The notes beneath the pieces are model-generated. The model searched no databases. It saw only the letters and a list, made by a program, of their open reading frames with translations, and was not told the origin of the DNA. Positions 31,322-40,164 of a DNA stretch of 52,640 bases are shown here, one piece after another (position 1 is the stretch's first letter; every line of letters starts with the position of its first letter). The DNA is taken from contig JAFSAC010000006.1 in NCBI GenBank assembly GCA_017442265.1, positions 1 to 52,640 of the forward strand, in the 5' to 3' direction. The translations under genes were made by a program, and so were the position numbers. The DNA is from Clostridia bacterium (GTDB lineage Bacteria; Bacillota; Clostridia; Oscillospirales; Acutalibacteraceae).

Positions 31322-32134
31322 ATGGCGATCTGGTATGAAGGCAACCGCAATAAAAAAGAAAACGAGCGGGAAAAGGACGGCGTTATCTATTACGTTCGCG
31401 GTCTGCGTGAGGTAGACGGTCACCGTTATGAACGGTACGGCGTGAAAACGCATTTTATCGAACGCGGCGAGGACTATGAAGAGGTGCTCCGTCGGTACGT
31501 ATCCCCCTTGTATCAGCCGGGCGATATCGTCACCCTGGGTGAAAAGGTCATCTCGATGTGTCAGAACAACACGGTGGAGATGAGTGAGGTAAAACTCGGC
31601 TTCTGGGCGAAATTTCTTTCGAAATTCGCCACCCATAATAATCACGGCATCGGTATGGACGAGCCGTACAAGCTGCAGCTGGCGATCAATATGAAAGGCC
31701 TGCCGCTGATCTTGTGGGCGGTTTTCTGCGGCGCTGTCGGTCGGGTGTTCGGGAAACGCGGTATCTTTTATGAGATCGTGGGTCAGGACGTGGCCGGTAT
31801 CGACGGCTTTTACAGTCACTCTTCCTTTGAAACCTACCATACGCTCGCGGTGCTCAATCCGAAAGAACCGCGCAAGGTTTGTGAGAACGTGTACGAGCAT
31901 CTCGGTATCAGCTGTGTGCTGGTGGATGCCAACGACATTGCGGTGGAGATCCTCGGAAAATCTCCTGATCTGGATAGCTGGTCGGACGACACGCTGGCGG
32001 AACTGATTCGGGATAACCCGGCCGGTCAGGATGATGAACTGACCCCCTTCATTTTGGTGCGGGATATCGGGGATGCCCCGGCGGAACCGTTCGTGCCAAT
32101 GGAGGCGATTGCCGCTCCCACCGATCACGAATGA
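31322..32134 (+). CDS. Coenzyme F420:L-glutamate ligase (CofE)-like protein
   Basis: A 270-residue protein with the CofE-like fold: GVKTHFIERGEDYEEVLRRYVSPLYQPGDIVTLGEKVISMCQNNTV, then GRVFGKRGIFYEIVGQDVAGIDGF and VLVDANDIAVEILG. True CofE adds glutamates to coenzyme F420 in methanogens and actinobacteria; Clostridia are not known to make F420 and no other F420 genes are here, so the substrate is probably different. The N-terminal Glu/Lys-rich 20 residues are an addition. Orphan gene after a hairpin. Confidence 0.6.
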   Translation: MAIWYEGNRNKKENEREKDGVIYYVRGLREVDGHRYERYGVKTHFIERGEDYEEVLRRYVSPLYQPGDIVTLGEKVISMCQNNTVEMSEVKLGFWAKFLSKFATHNNHGIGMDEPYKLQLAINMKGLPLILWAVFCGAVGRVFGKRGIFYEIVGQDVAGIDGFYSHSSFETYHTLAVLNPKEPRKVCENVYEHLGISCVLVDANDIAVEILGKSPDLDSWSDDTLAELIRDNPAGQDDELTPFILVRDIGDAPAEPFVPMEAIAAPTDHE

Positions 32135-32174
32135 GCCATTTCGCGGAAATTATTATTTGAGCGGCAAAAATCTA

Positions 32175-32203
32175 TTGACAAATTTTGTGTAAACCATTAT
32201 AAT
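32175..32203 (+). promoter_or_regulatory. Consensus sigma-A promoter of yceD-rpmF
   Basis: TTGACA (32175-32180), 17-bp spacer, TATAAT (32198-32203): full consensus. Confidence 0.85.
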
Positions 32204-32229
32204 ATCATGCGTGACACTTGAGGTGCAGG

Positions 32230-32724
32230 ATGCTTTTACAACTCAGACCGCTGTTTATGGGCGAGATTTCCTCGATGCCTATAGACACAGAACTGGATTT
32301 CTCAAAAGAATCGTTTCAAGGGGGACATCCTTTTGAAACGCCGGTCAAGGTACAGGGAACGGTGACCGCTTCGGCGGATGTCGTGATGCTTCGTGCCGAG
32401 ATTGTATTCACCTTTGTGGGGGAATGTGACCGGTGTCTGCGCCGCTTTGAGCGGAACTATCGCCTGCCGCTGGAGCGCATTCTTGTGGATCAGTTGCACG
32501 ATGATGAAAATGATGAATTCATCCTCTTGCAACAGTATCAACTTCAGCTGGATGAGTTGGTGCTCGCCGAAATGCTGCTGGAACTTCCGTACAAAAGCTT
32601 GTGCCGGGAGGACTGCCGCGGCCTGTGCCCGCTCTGCGGAAAAGATCTCAACGACGGTCTTTGCGGCTGTAAGCCGGAAACCGGAGATCCCCGCCTGCAG
32701 GTTTTGAAACAGTTGATCAAGTAG
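32230..32724 (+). CDS. YceD family protein (DUF177)
   Basis: A 164-residue protein of the YceD/DUF177 family, conserved next to rpmF in most bacteria; plants use the homologue in 23S rRNA accumulation, suggesting a role in ribosome assembly. Zinc-ribbon cysteines: CDRC in the middle and CREDCRGLCPLCGKDL near the C-terminus. ATG at 32230 is chosen over the upstream in-frame codon at 32218 because AGGTG lies about 5 nt before it. Followed 29 nt later by rpmF in one transcript. Confidence 0.85.
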   Translation: MLLQLRPLFMGEISSMPIDTELDFSKESFQGGHPFETPVKVQGTVTASADVVMLRAEIVFTFVGECDRCLRRFERNYRLPLERILVDQLHDDENDEFILLQQYQLQLDELVLAEMLLELPYKSLCREDCRGLCPLCGKDLNDGLCGCKPETGDPRLQVLKQLIK

Positions 32725-32753
32725 TCTTGTATTTGTACTAAGGAGGTGCTGAC

Positions 32754-32936
32754 ATGGCGGTACCCAAGAGAAAACATTCGAAAGCCCGTCGCGACAAGAG
32801 ACGTAACAACGTCTGGAAGATCACTGCCCCGGCGTTGACCAAATGCCCGCAGTGCGGCGAATACAAGCGTGCCCACCGTCTCTGCAGTAACTGCGGTTAC
32901 TATAACGGCAGACAGGTTGTCAAGACCGAGGGCTAA
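32754..32936 (+). CDS. rpmF: 50S ribosomal protein L32
   Basis: A 60-residue bL32 of the zinc-binding form: [22 protein letters not shown], then [26 protein letters not shown] with four Cys ligands. AGGAGG 8 nt before the ATG. The YceD-rpmF pair is the usual arrangement; a terminator follows. Confidence 0.96.
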   Translation: MAVPKRKHSKARRDKRRNNVWKITAPALTKCPQCGEYKRAHRLCSNCGYYNGRQVVKTEG

Positions 32937-32954
32937 GCCAATAGGCTTTCTAAG

Positions 32955-32986
32955 TAGAGAAGGACCGCATCCTTCTCTATTTTTAT
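32955..32986 (+). terminator. Terminator of yceD-rpmF
   Basis: A 10-bp stem (32955-32964 with 32970-32979), 5-nt loop, T-rich tail. Confidence 0.85.
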
Positions 32987-33008
32987 TGTCCGGAAAGGAG
33001 GGGTTAAG

Positions 33009-34310
33009 GTGGCTGTCACCGTAACCGGGATCACCCCCGGGTCGCTCGCGGCAAAAAAGCGGGTAAAACCCGGGGATATACTTCTCAGTATGAACGGTCA
33101 GGAAATTGCGGACGTGCTCGACTACCGCTTTCACCTGCAGAACACCCGATTGTTGTTAGAAATTCAGACCCCCTCCGGGCGCATCCGTCGCCTTCGCATC
33201 AAAAAGGACGAGCAGGCGGAACTGGGGTTGGAATTTGAGACCTATCTTATGGATAAACAGCGTTCCTGCCGCAATCAGTGTATCTTCTGCTTCATTGATC
33301 AGTTGCCGCCGGGTATGCGCTCCTCCCTTTATTTTAAGGATGACGACAGCCGGCTTTCCTTTTTGTTTGGCAACTATATCACCCTCACCAATCTCACCGA
33401 ACACGAGATCGAGCGGATCATCAGTATGCATATCAGCCCGATCAACGTGTCGGTGCATACCACCGATCCGGCGCTTCGATGCCGGATGATGGGCAACCGC
33501 TTTGCCGGGGACGCTTTAAAAACCTTGTACCGCTTTGCGGAAGCGGGGCTGACTATTCAGTGTCAGCTGGTGCTCTGCCCCGGCTATAACGACCGGGACG
33601 CTCTGCAAAAGAGTATGGAGGACCTGGCCGCTCTGTATCCGGCGGTAACCAGTGTGGCGGCGGTTCCGGTGGGACTCACCCGCTATCGGGAGAATTTGAC
33701 CGAACTTCGTCCCTTCACCAAAGAGGAATGTGTCGATACCATCGACCGCATCGAGAAAATGGGCGAGCAGATGCTTCAAAAACACGGCACGAGGGTTTTC
33801 TATCCTTCGGACGAATGGTATTTAAGAGCCGAACGTCCCCTGCCGGACGATGCGTTTTATGAAGAATTTGCTCAGCTGGAAAACGGGGTCGGTATGGCGG
33901 CGCTACTGCGCGCCGAATTCCGGGAAGCGCTGGAGAGAACCGAAAACGCCCCGAACGGCAGTCGCCTTTGCCTGGCTACCGGCGTGGATGCCGCCCCGAT
34001 TTTGCAGGAATTGGTGAACGAAGCCAAAGAAAAATGGGGAGACAAGCTGTCGGTTCAGGTGGTGGCGGTTGAAAACCGCTTTTTTGGTGAGAATATCACG
34101 GTGGCAGGTCTCTTGACCGGCCAGGATCTCGTTTACGCCTTGCAAGACGTTGAGGCAGATCATCTGATTTTATCGGAAAATATGCTGCGCCAGCAGGGGG
34201 ATTGTTTTTTGGATGATATGACCCCGGCTGAACTGGAAGCGGCTGTGAATATCCCGGTGTCCTTTGTGTCGGATAGCGGCGAGGCGCTGGTGGAAGCACT
34301 GTTGATGTAA
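33009..34310 (+). CDS. DUF512/PDZ-type radical SAM protein
   Basis: A 433-residue protein: N-terminal PDZ-like domain (1-65, GITPGSLAAKKRVKPGDILLSMNG), radical SAM core with C87-x3-C91-x2-C94 (CRNQCIFC), and the C-terminal DUF512 domain. It is widespread in Clostridia, often next to der as here. Substrate and reaction are unknown. Start GTG at 33009 with AGGAGG about 10 nt upstream. der begins 14 nt downstream, so they share an operon and a link to ribosome maturation is possible. Confidence 0.85.
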   Translation: MAVTVTGITPGSLAAKKRVKPGDILLSMNGQEIADVLDYRFHLQNTRLLLEIQTPSGRIRRLRIKKDEQAELGLEFETYLMDKQRSCRNQCIFCFIDQLPPGMRSSLYFKDDDSRLSFLFGNYITLTNLTEHEIERIISMHISPINVSVHTTDPALRCRMMGNRFAGDALKTLYRFAEAGLTIQCQLVLCPGYNDRDALQKSMEDLAALYPAVTSVAAVPVGLTRYRENLTELRPFTKEECVDTIDRIEKMGEQMLQKHGTRVFYPSDEWYLRAERPLPDDAFYEEFAQLENGVGMAALLRAEFREALERTENAPNGSRLCLATGVDAAPILQELVNEAKEKWGDKLSVQVVAVENRFFGENITVAGLLTGQDLVYALQDVEADHLILSENMLRQQGDCFLDDMTPAELEAAVNIPVSFVSDSGEALVEALLM

Positions 34311-34324
34311 AAGGAGGGATCGCG

Positions 34325-35656
34325 ATGGCGCGTCCTGTGGTGGCGGTGGTTGGCCGCCCGAACGTGGGAAAATCCACTTTATTTAATAAACTGATCGGAC
34401 AGCGGCTGTCTATCGTGAAGGACACCCCCGGTGTGACCCGCGATCGCATCTTTTCTCCCTGTGAGTGGAGTGGCCGGCATTTTATGCTGGCGGACACCGG
34501 CGGCATTGAACCGCATAGCGACGACCTGTTGTTAAAGCAGATGCGTCAGCAGGCCAATCTTGCGATCGAACAGGCAGAGGTTATCGTACTGGTGACCGAT
34601 ATTCAGTCCGGTGTGACCGCCGCGGACGAGGATATTGCGGTAATGCTGAAAAAATCCGGCAAGCCGGTGGTGCTGTGTGTCAACAAATGTGATGCCCCCG
34701 GTGCGATGCCGGCGGAGTTTTATGAGTTTTATAATTTAGGACTGGGCGACCCGATCGCTGTTTCTTCGGTGCACGGCACCGGCACCGGCGACCTGCTGGA
34801 TGCGGTATTGCAGTACCTGCCGGAGCAAACGGAGGAAGAAGAACCCACCGATATCATCCGTGTTGCGGTGATCGGCAAACCGAATGCCGGGAAATCCTCC
34901 CTCATTAACCGCATTGCCGGGGAGGAACGCTCCATTGTGTCGGATATGGCCGGCACCACCCGGGATGCGATTGATACCGAAATTCATAATGATTTCGGCG
35001 ATTTCGTGTTTATCGACACCGCCGGACTGCGCCGTAAAAGCCGGGTGGACGATGCGATTGAAAAGTATAGCGTTCTTCGTGCTCAAATGGCGATCGAACG
35101 GGCGGATGTGTGTGTCATTATGATCGACGGCGCCGAAGGGTTCACCGAACAGGACAGTAAGGTGGCCGGCCTTGCCCACGAACAGGGGAAGGCGTGCATC
35201 ATTGCGGTGAACAAATGGGATGCGGTGGAAAAAGATACGCATACTATGGATACCATGCGTAAAAAGCTGATGAACGATTTTTCCTTTATGCCGTATGCTC
35301 CGTTTATTTTCCTGTCTGCCAAAACCGGTCAGCGGGTGGATCGCCTGTTTGAACTGATTAAGTATGTTGCACAGCAGAACTCGATGCGTATTTCTACCGG
35401 TATGCTCAACGACGTGCTGGCGGAGGCGACCACCCGGGTTCAGCCGCCCACCGATAAGGGAAAGCGGCTTCGGATCTATTATATGACCCAGCCGTCCACC
35501 AACCCGCCCACCTTCGTTTGCTTTGTCAACCGGGCGGACCTGTTTCATTTCTCCTATCAACGGTACTTGGAGAATCAACTGCGTGAGACCTTCGGTTTAG
35601 AGGGTACTCCGATCCGGTTTATCATCCGCGAAAAAGGGGAGAACCCCTCGCGATAA
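34325..35656 (+). CDS. der: Ribosome-associated GTPase Der (EngA)
   Basis: Tandem-domain GTPase needed for 50S assembly. First G domain: GRPNVGKSTLFNKL (P-loop), DTGGIE, NKCD; second: GKPNAGKSSLINRI, DTAGLRRKS, NKWD; then the C-terminal KH-like domain. 443 residues, normal. AGGAGG 7 nt before the ATG. Confidence 0.96.
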   Translation: MARPVVAVVGRPNVGKSTLFNKLIGQRLSIVKDTPGVTRDRIFSPCEWSGRHFMLADTGGIEPHSDDLLLKQMRQQANLAIEQAEVIVLVTDIQSGVTAADEDIAVMLKKSGKPVVLCVNKCDAPGAMPAEFYEFYNLGLGDPIAVSSVHGTGTGDLLDAVLQYLPEQTEEEEPTDIIRVAVIGKPNAGKSSLINRIAGEERSIVSDMAGTTRDAIDTEIHNDFGDFVFIDTAGLRRKSRVDDAIEKYSVLRAQMAIERADVCVIMIDGAEGFTEQDSKVAGLAHEQGKACIIAVNKWDAVEKDTHTMDTMRKKLMNDFSFMPYAPFIFLSAKTGQRVDRLFELIKYVAQQNSMRISTGMLNDVLAEATTRVQPPTDKGKRLRIYYMTQPSTNPPTFVCFVNRADLFHFSYQRYLENQLRETFGLEGTPIRFIIREKGENPSR

Positions 35657-35682
35657 CCTGTTTTTGGAAAGGAAGGGTGGCT

Positions 35683-36387
35683 ATGCTGGACACTCTGATG
35701 ATTGCCCTGCCGAATAGCTGGCTGGCGGTACTGCTCACCGCCGTTTGTGCCTATCTGCTCGGGAGCATCAGCACTGCCATTATCGTGGTGCGGGTGCTAT
35801 ACCGTGAGGACGTCCGGGATAAGGGAAGCGGCAATGCCGGTGCTACCAACGCACTCCGTAACTACGGCACCAAAGCCGCCGTCCTCACCACTATTGGCGA
35901 CCTCGCAAAAAGTATTATTGCGGTATTCCTCGGCGGCTTTTTACTGGTTCACCTGCAGTTAACTCACGCCCCGGAGATCAGTGAGGAAAGCTTGCGGATG
36001 ATCGGGCGGTATCTCGGCGGTATGTGCTGTGTACTGGGTCATCTGTATCCCGTCTTTTTCGGTTTCCGCGGTGGAAAAGGGGTTATGGCTTCGCTGGGTC
36101 TTATCATCATTCTGGATTGGCGGGTGGCGATCATCTGCCTTTCGGTGTTTATCGTGACCCTGCTGATCAGTCATATGGTGTCCTTAAGCTCGGTGTTGGG
36201 CGTGTTTGTTTCCGCCTTTCTCGTGTATCTGTTTCACACCTACGTGGATCACCATTCGCCTGAAACGGTGCTGTTCTGCACCACGGTGATTGCGGTCATT
36301 TCCGCCATTGTGATTATCAAGCATCATTCCAATATCGCCCGGATCGTGAAGGGCGAGGAAAGTCGCATTTCCTTCAAAAAGAAATAA
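35683..36387 (+). CDS. plsY: Acyl-phosphate:glycerol-3-phosphate acyltransferase PlsY
   Basis: Integral membrane acyltransferase making lysophosphatidic acid, the first step of phospholipid synthesis. Motifs: KGSGNAGATNALRNYG, GHLYPVFFGFRGGKGVMASLG and a C-terminal HHSNIARIVKGEE. 234 residues with multiple hydrophobic helices. ATG at 35683 is spaced 6 nt from AGGAAGG; GTG at 35677 is too close. der-plsY adjacency is common in Firmicutes. Confidence 0.93.
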   Translation: MLDTLMIALPNSWLAVLLTAVCAYLLGSISTAIIVVRVLYREDVRDKGSGNAGATNALRNYGTKAAVLTTIGDLAKSIIAVFLGGFLLVHLQLTHAPEISEESLRMIGRYLGGMCCVLGHLYPVFFGFRGGKGVMASLGLIIILDWRVAIICLSVFIVTLLISHMVSLSSVLGVFVSAFLVYLFHTYVDHHSPETVLFCTTVIAVISAIVIIKHHSNIARIVKGEESRISFKKK

Positions 36388-36394
36388 GGGATAT

Positions 36395-36433
36395 AAAAAA
36401 AGCACCGCAGTCGGTTGACTGTGGTGCTTTTTT
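36395..36433. terminator. Bidirectional terminator
   Basis: Long stem with one wobble (36395-36412 with 36417-36433), 4-nt loop, A and T tracts; between the converging plsY and the coiled-coil gene. Confidence 0.9.
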
Positions 36434-36440
36434 TGTTTTT

Positions 36441-36929
36441 TTATTCGGCATCGTCCTGCTCGTACATCAGCTTTTGCGCCGGGGTACGAACCGCCTGTTT
36501 GGCCTGCCGGACCTCCACCAACTGCTGAGCCAGCGTTTCCTCGGTATGCTTTAAGAGATTTTCCGCAAAATCCTGTGCGCTTTTCCGCATTTCCTTGGTA
36601 CGCTTCTGGGTTTTGGTCAGGATTTCGTTGGCTTTCGCCTGCGCCTGCAGAACGATCTCCTCACGGGACACCATACCGCGCTGCCGTTCCTCGGCGGTGC
36701 GGATGATGCTTTCCGCTTCCTGACGGGCGGTGGTGATGATATCCTGCCGGTCGGCAACAATGGCCTTCGCCTGCCGAATTTCGGACGGCAGATTTCCGCG
36801 GATATCGTCGATGATATCCCGCAGTTCCTCCGCTTCAATGAGACACTTGCCTCCGGACAGCGGCATGCTCCACGCCTTGTCGATCATGTCGTCGATCTTT
36901 TCGAGCAGTTCTTCAATACTTACAGCCAT
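36441..36929 (-). CDS. Coiled-coil protein of unknown function beside coaD
   Basis: A 162-residue, almost wholly helical and charged protein: MAVSIEELLEKIDDMIDKAWSMPLSGGKCLIEAEEL at the start, then a long coiled coil with repeated QAEAE/KANEI patterns. Often annotated as an ATPase or ATP synthase subunit B-like protein in Clostridia, but it has no P-loop and no membrane helix, so those labels are wrong here. The N-terminus resembles DivIVA-like or stomatin-tail proteins only weakly. Its ATG shares one base with the coaD stop, so it is translated with coaD. Confidence 0.7.
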   Translation of the reverse strand: MAVSIEELLEKIDDMIDKAWSMPLSGGKCLIEAEELRDIIDDIRGNLPSEIRQAKAIVADRQDIITTARQEAESIIRTAEERQRGMVSREEIVLQAQAKANEILTKTQKRTKEMRKSAQDFAENLLKHTEETLAQQLVEVRQAKQAVRTPAQKLMYEQDDAE

Positions 36930-37429
36930 TATTTTACTCCCTTTCCGATTTTATTGAAAATATCCGGCACGATACAAGCCGGGACGAAATCCGAAATATC
37001 CCCGCCGAGTCCGGCCACCTGCCGCACCAAACTGGAGGAGAGATACATGTGCTCCTCCTTGGTGGTCAGGAACACCGTTTCCGCTTCCGGGTATAACTTG
37101 CGGTTGGTCAGCGCCATTTGGAATTCATACTCGAAATCCGACATAGCCCGTAAACCCTTGACGATGGCGACCGCCTGTTTTTCCTTGGCGTAGTCGGCCA
37201 GCAATCCGTCAAACGACTCTACCGTCACCTGCGGCAGATCGGCGGTCGCCCGTTCAATGAGCTGTACCCGTTCCTCCTTGGTGAACACCGGGGTTTTGGA
37301 GGTGTTGGTCAGCACCAAAACGATCACCTCGTCAAATAACTCGGCCGCTCGGTGGATAATATCCAGATGACCGTTGGTCACCGGATCGAAACTACCCGGG
37401 CAGATTGCTACTTTTTTCACCTTATTCAT
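36929..37429 (-). CDS. coaD: Phosphopantetheine adenylyltransferase
   Basis: Fourth step of coenzyme A synthesis (ATP + 4'-phosphopantetheine to dephospho-CoA). Nucleotidyltransferase motif PGSFDPVTNGHLDIIHRA, then VKGLRAMSDFEYEFQMALTNRKL and the ISSSLVR-like YLSSSLVRQVAGLGGD. 166 residues. ATG at 37429 (MNKVKKVAICPG); the longer frame overlaps rsmD. 14 nt after rsmD. Confidence 0.96.
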   Translation of the reverse strand: MNKVKKVAICPGSFDPVTNGHLDIIHRAAELFDEVIVLVLTNTSKTPVFTKEERVQLIERATADLPQVTVESFDGLLADYAKEKQAVAIVKGLRAMSDFEYEFQMALTNRKLYPEAETVFLTTKEEHMYLSSSLVRQVAGLGGDISDFVPACIVPDIFNKIGKGVK

Positions 37430-37443
37430 AGGGGATCCTTCCT

Positions 37444-37986
37444 TTATTCGGCCTCCGGCCGGTAGATAGTGATGTGCACCCGTCCGTAGCGGTGGGTACG
37501 GTGCAGACGGCAACGGCCGACCGTTTCGGGTAAGTTCTCCACCTGATCGGTCTCGCAAACGATGAGTCCACCCGGCGCCAAATGTTCGGCGGCCTCCTGT
37601 AAACAGGGGAGAAGCAACCCCGAGTCATACGGCGGATCCAAAAAGATCACGTCAAACTCCTCGCGGTTTCGCCGCAGAAAATCGGTCGCGTCGGCGGTAA
37701 GCACCTGCGCCTGCGGGAACAGCTTGCATTTCTGCAGATTGCGCCGAATGATCTCGGTCGCCTGCTGACTGCGGTCTAAAAACACACAGCATTCCGCTCC
37801 GCGGCTGAGCGCTTCGATCCCGAGCTGTCCGGACCCGGCAAACAGGTCCAGCACCCGACGACCGGGCAGGTCAAACTGTATCGCGGAAAAGAGTCCTTCC
37901 TTGACCCGTTCCGCCGTGGGGCGGGTGGCCTCTCCGGATAAGGTCTCCAAACGGCACCCGCGGGCAGAGCCGGTAATCACACGCAT
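37444..37986 (-). CDS. rsmD: 16S rRNA (guanine(966)-N2)-methyltransferase
   Basis: SAM-dependent methyltransferase of 16S rRNA. MRVITGSARGCRLETL start, SAM motif VLDLFAGSGQLGIEALSRGA and catalytic DPPY in FLDPPYDSGLL. 180 residues. The rsmD-coaD order is conserved in Firmicutes. Confidence 0.95.
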   Translation of the reverse strand: MRVITGSARGCRLETLSGEATRPTAERVKEGLFSAIQFDLPGRRVLDLFAGSGQLGIEALSRGAECCVFLDRSQQATEIIRRNLQKCKLFPQAQVLTADATDFLRRNREEFDVIFLDPPYDSGLLLPCLQEAAEHLAPGGLIVCETDQVENLPETVGRCRLHRTHRYGRVHITIYRPEAE

Positions 37987-38041
37987 AGTGTTTACTCCTT
38001 TAGTATAATCTCTCTGTCGATAAATGTCAATTATTCAGCGC

Positions 38042-39082
38042 TTATTTCGTCTCAAAATGAAACGCGGTCACGCTTTTAAACTTTTCGCCCGCCTTCAGCA
38101 CGCAGGAGGGGAAATCCGGGTGGTTCGGGGTATCCGGATAGAACTGGGTCTCCATACAGAATCCCTGGAACCGGGTCAAAGGACCGCCCTTGCCAAACTC
38201 TTTTTCGAGCCAGTTTGCGGTATAGATCTGTACACCCGGCAGATCAGTAAGACAGGTTACCTCAATGCCGCTTTTCGGACTTCTCGCCCGGATCGCTTCC
38301 CGGAGGGTGCCGATCTCACCGTTTACGGCAAAGTTGTGATCCACACCACCGGCCAGCTTGATCTGCGGATGATCGCCGAAAATGCCGTCGGAAAGCGGCT
38401 TTGCCTGCCGGAAATCAAACGGAGTGCCGTCCACCGGGGTAAGTTCGGTGGGAATCAGCAGCTGGTCAACGGTTGTAAAGTAGTCTGCATTTACAGACAC
38501 CACCGTATCCAGAATATCCCCGCCGTCAAAGCCGTTCAAGTTAAAATAGGCGTGGTTGGTGAAATTGATCACGGTGTCGGCATCGCTGTCAGCGGTGTAG
38601 GTGATCGAAAGGGTGTTGTCCGCCGACACCTTGAAGGTGACGGTGACATTCAGGTTGCCCGGATACCCTTCCTCGCCGTCAGGGGAGAAAAGGGAAGCTT
38701 TGAGCACCGGCTCATCCCCCGTATCCAGTATATCCATTTCCCAGATCTTCTTGTCAAACCCGACGTTGCCGCCGTGCAGATGCGCACGACCGGGCTCGTT
38801 GTTAGCGAGGGTGTAGATTTTGCCGTTTAAGGTGAACATACCGCCGGCAATGCGGTTGGCGTACCGACCGACGGTAGCACCGAGGTAACCGCCGCCCGCA
38901 TTCGCGTAATCGGCGGCATTTTCGTATCCGAGCAGCACGTCCTTGCCGGCGAATAAAATCGACTGCAGGGTGGCACCGTAATCTAAGACCGAGGCACACA
39001 GCCCGCCTTTTGAGGCAAGGGTGTAGCGGGTGACGGCGCGCCCATCCGGCAGATTTCCAAACGGAGTTTTGATGATAGCCAT
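38042..39082 (-). CDS. galM: Aldose 1-epimerase
   Basis: Mutarotase that interconverts alpha and beta anomers of galactose/glucose. Motifs: GATLQSILFAGKDVLLGY, ATVGRYANRIAGGMFTLNGKIY, NEPGRAHLHGGNVGFDKKIW, TNHAYFNLNG (catalytic His) and FCMETQFYPDTPNHP with the base Glu. 346 residues. AAAGGACG upstream of the ATG. 27 nt after the nucleotidyltransferase gene, same strand. Confidence 0.93.
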   Translation of the reverse strand: MAIIKTPFGNLPDGRAVTRYTLASKGGLCASVLDYGATLQSILFAGKDVLLGYENAADYANAGGGYLGATVGRYANRIAGGMFTLNGKIYTLANNEPGRAHLHGGNVGFDKKIWEMDILDTGDEPVLKASLFSPDGEEGYPGNLNVTVTFKVSADNTLSITYTADSDADTVINFTNHAYFNLNGFDGGDILDTVVSVNADYFTTVDQLLIPTELTPVDGTPFDFRQAKPLSDGIFGDHPQIKLAGGVDHNFAVNGEIGTLREAIRARSPKSGIEVTCLTDLPGVQIYTANWLEKEFGKGGPLTRFQGFCMETQFYPDTPNHPDFPSCVLKAGEKFKSVTAFHFETK

Positions 39083-39109
39083 AGTAAAAACGTCCTTTCT
39101 AAAAATCGA

Positions 39110-40033
39110 TTATTTATCCCACAGATTCTGTCCGTAAATACCGGTGTCCGCCATATTCTTGAGGGCGGCACGCACCATCGGCATATCGGCGGCATAGGTC
39201 ATACCGTACCATTTATCCCGGGTGGGAAGCACGGTGACGTCCGCTTCTCCTGCATCCACCAGACCGTTGACCGCAAAGGGGAGGTAAAACTCGCTTTTCA
39301 GCTCCTGCCCTTTTTCTTTCAAGAACTCCACAAACTGTTCCCGGAAATCTCCGATGATACCGGCGGGGAACGCCCAGCAGTTCATCGAAACCGGTGCGCC
39401 GGCGGGAAGCCGGTGCCAGGTTTCACCGTCGTCCTCGGTAAACATCGGGACGCCGTCTTTGAGTTCAATATGGGTGCGCTCCACGAGGGAGGTTAATGTA
39501 TTGTTTTCGTCCACCTCGCAGATGCCGCGGGAGACGTAGCCGTTTTCGGTCAGGGTGTTTTCCAGTTGATACCCCGCCATGGCGATATGCCATCTGTCGT
39601 CCTGTTTCGGCTGTTTCAGGAAATCGGCCAGCAGTTGAAAACATTCGCGCCCGTAATAATCATCCGCGTTAATGACCGCAAACGGACCGGTCACCGTATC
39701 CTCACAGCACAGCACCGCGTGTCCGGTCCCCCACGGCTTTTCCCGGCCGTCCGGCACCGAAAAACCGTCCGGCAGACGGTCCAGTTCCTGGAACACGTAT
39801 TCCACCGGGGCGTAAGCGGCGATGCGGTCGCCGATCTGTTCTTTGAATTCCTTTTCGATCGCGTGCTTGATGATGAACACCACCCGGTTAAATCCGGCGG
39901 CGAGCGCATCGTGGATGCTGTAATCGATCATCAGCTCACCGGAGGGTCCGACCGGGGTGAGTTGCTTGAGTCCTCCGAACCGGCTGCCCATACCGGCGGC
40001 TAAAATAACGAGCGATAACGGTTGATCTGTCAT
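39110..40033 (-). CDS. Sugar-phosphate nucleotidyltransferase family protein
   Basis: A 307-residue GT-A fold NDP-sugar pyrophosphorylase-like protein: LVILAAGMGSRFGGLKQLTPVGPSGELMIDYSIHDAL at the start, FAVINADDYYG metal-binding segment, then a C-terminal domain with LPTRDKWYGMTYAADM. The most likely reaction is UTP or other NTP plus sugar-1-phosphate. Its neighbours galM and galE point to galactose or N-acetylhexosamine nucleotide metabolism. ATG at 40033 with AGGGGA upstream; the longer frame is rejected. Confidence 0.85.
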   Translation of the reverse strand: MTDQPLSLVILAAGMGSRFGGLKQLTPVGPSGELMIDYSIHDALAAGFNRVVFIIKHAIEKEFKEQIGDRIAAYAPVEYVFQELDRLPDGFSVPDGREKPWGTGHAVLCCEDTVTGPFAVINADDYYGRECFQLLADFLKQPKQDDRWHIAMAGYQLENTLTENGYVSRGICEVDENNTLTSLVERTHIELKDGVPMFTEDDGETWHRLPAGAPVSMNCWAFPAGIIGDFREQFVEFLKEKGQELKSEFYLPFAVNGLVDAGEADVTVLPTRDKWYGMTYAADMPMVRAALKNMADTGIYGQNLWDK

Positions 40034-40083
40034 ACTTCCCCTGCTTTCCACCAAAAATTTCATAAAAGTGCAACAAAAATCCC

Positions 40084-40112
40084 TTGCGATAATTTACAAA
40101 AAACCGTATAAT
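40084..40112 (+). promoter_or_regulatory. Sigma-A promoter of galE
   Basis: TTGCGA (40084-40089), 17-bp spacer, TATAAT (40107-40112). The -10 box lies inside a 17-bp palindrome CCGTATA-ATA-TATACGG (40104-40120) that could be an operator. Confidence 0.65.
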
Positions 40113-40164
40113 ATATACGGAGAGGGAAGGGATCTCCCTGTTATTATACACCGGAGGGATGAAA

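Noticed and set aside
36441..36929. Labelled as ATPase or ATP synthase subunit B
   Set aside because: No Walker A motif and no N-terminal membrane helix; only a coiled coil is visible.
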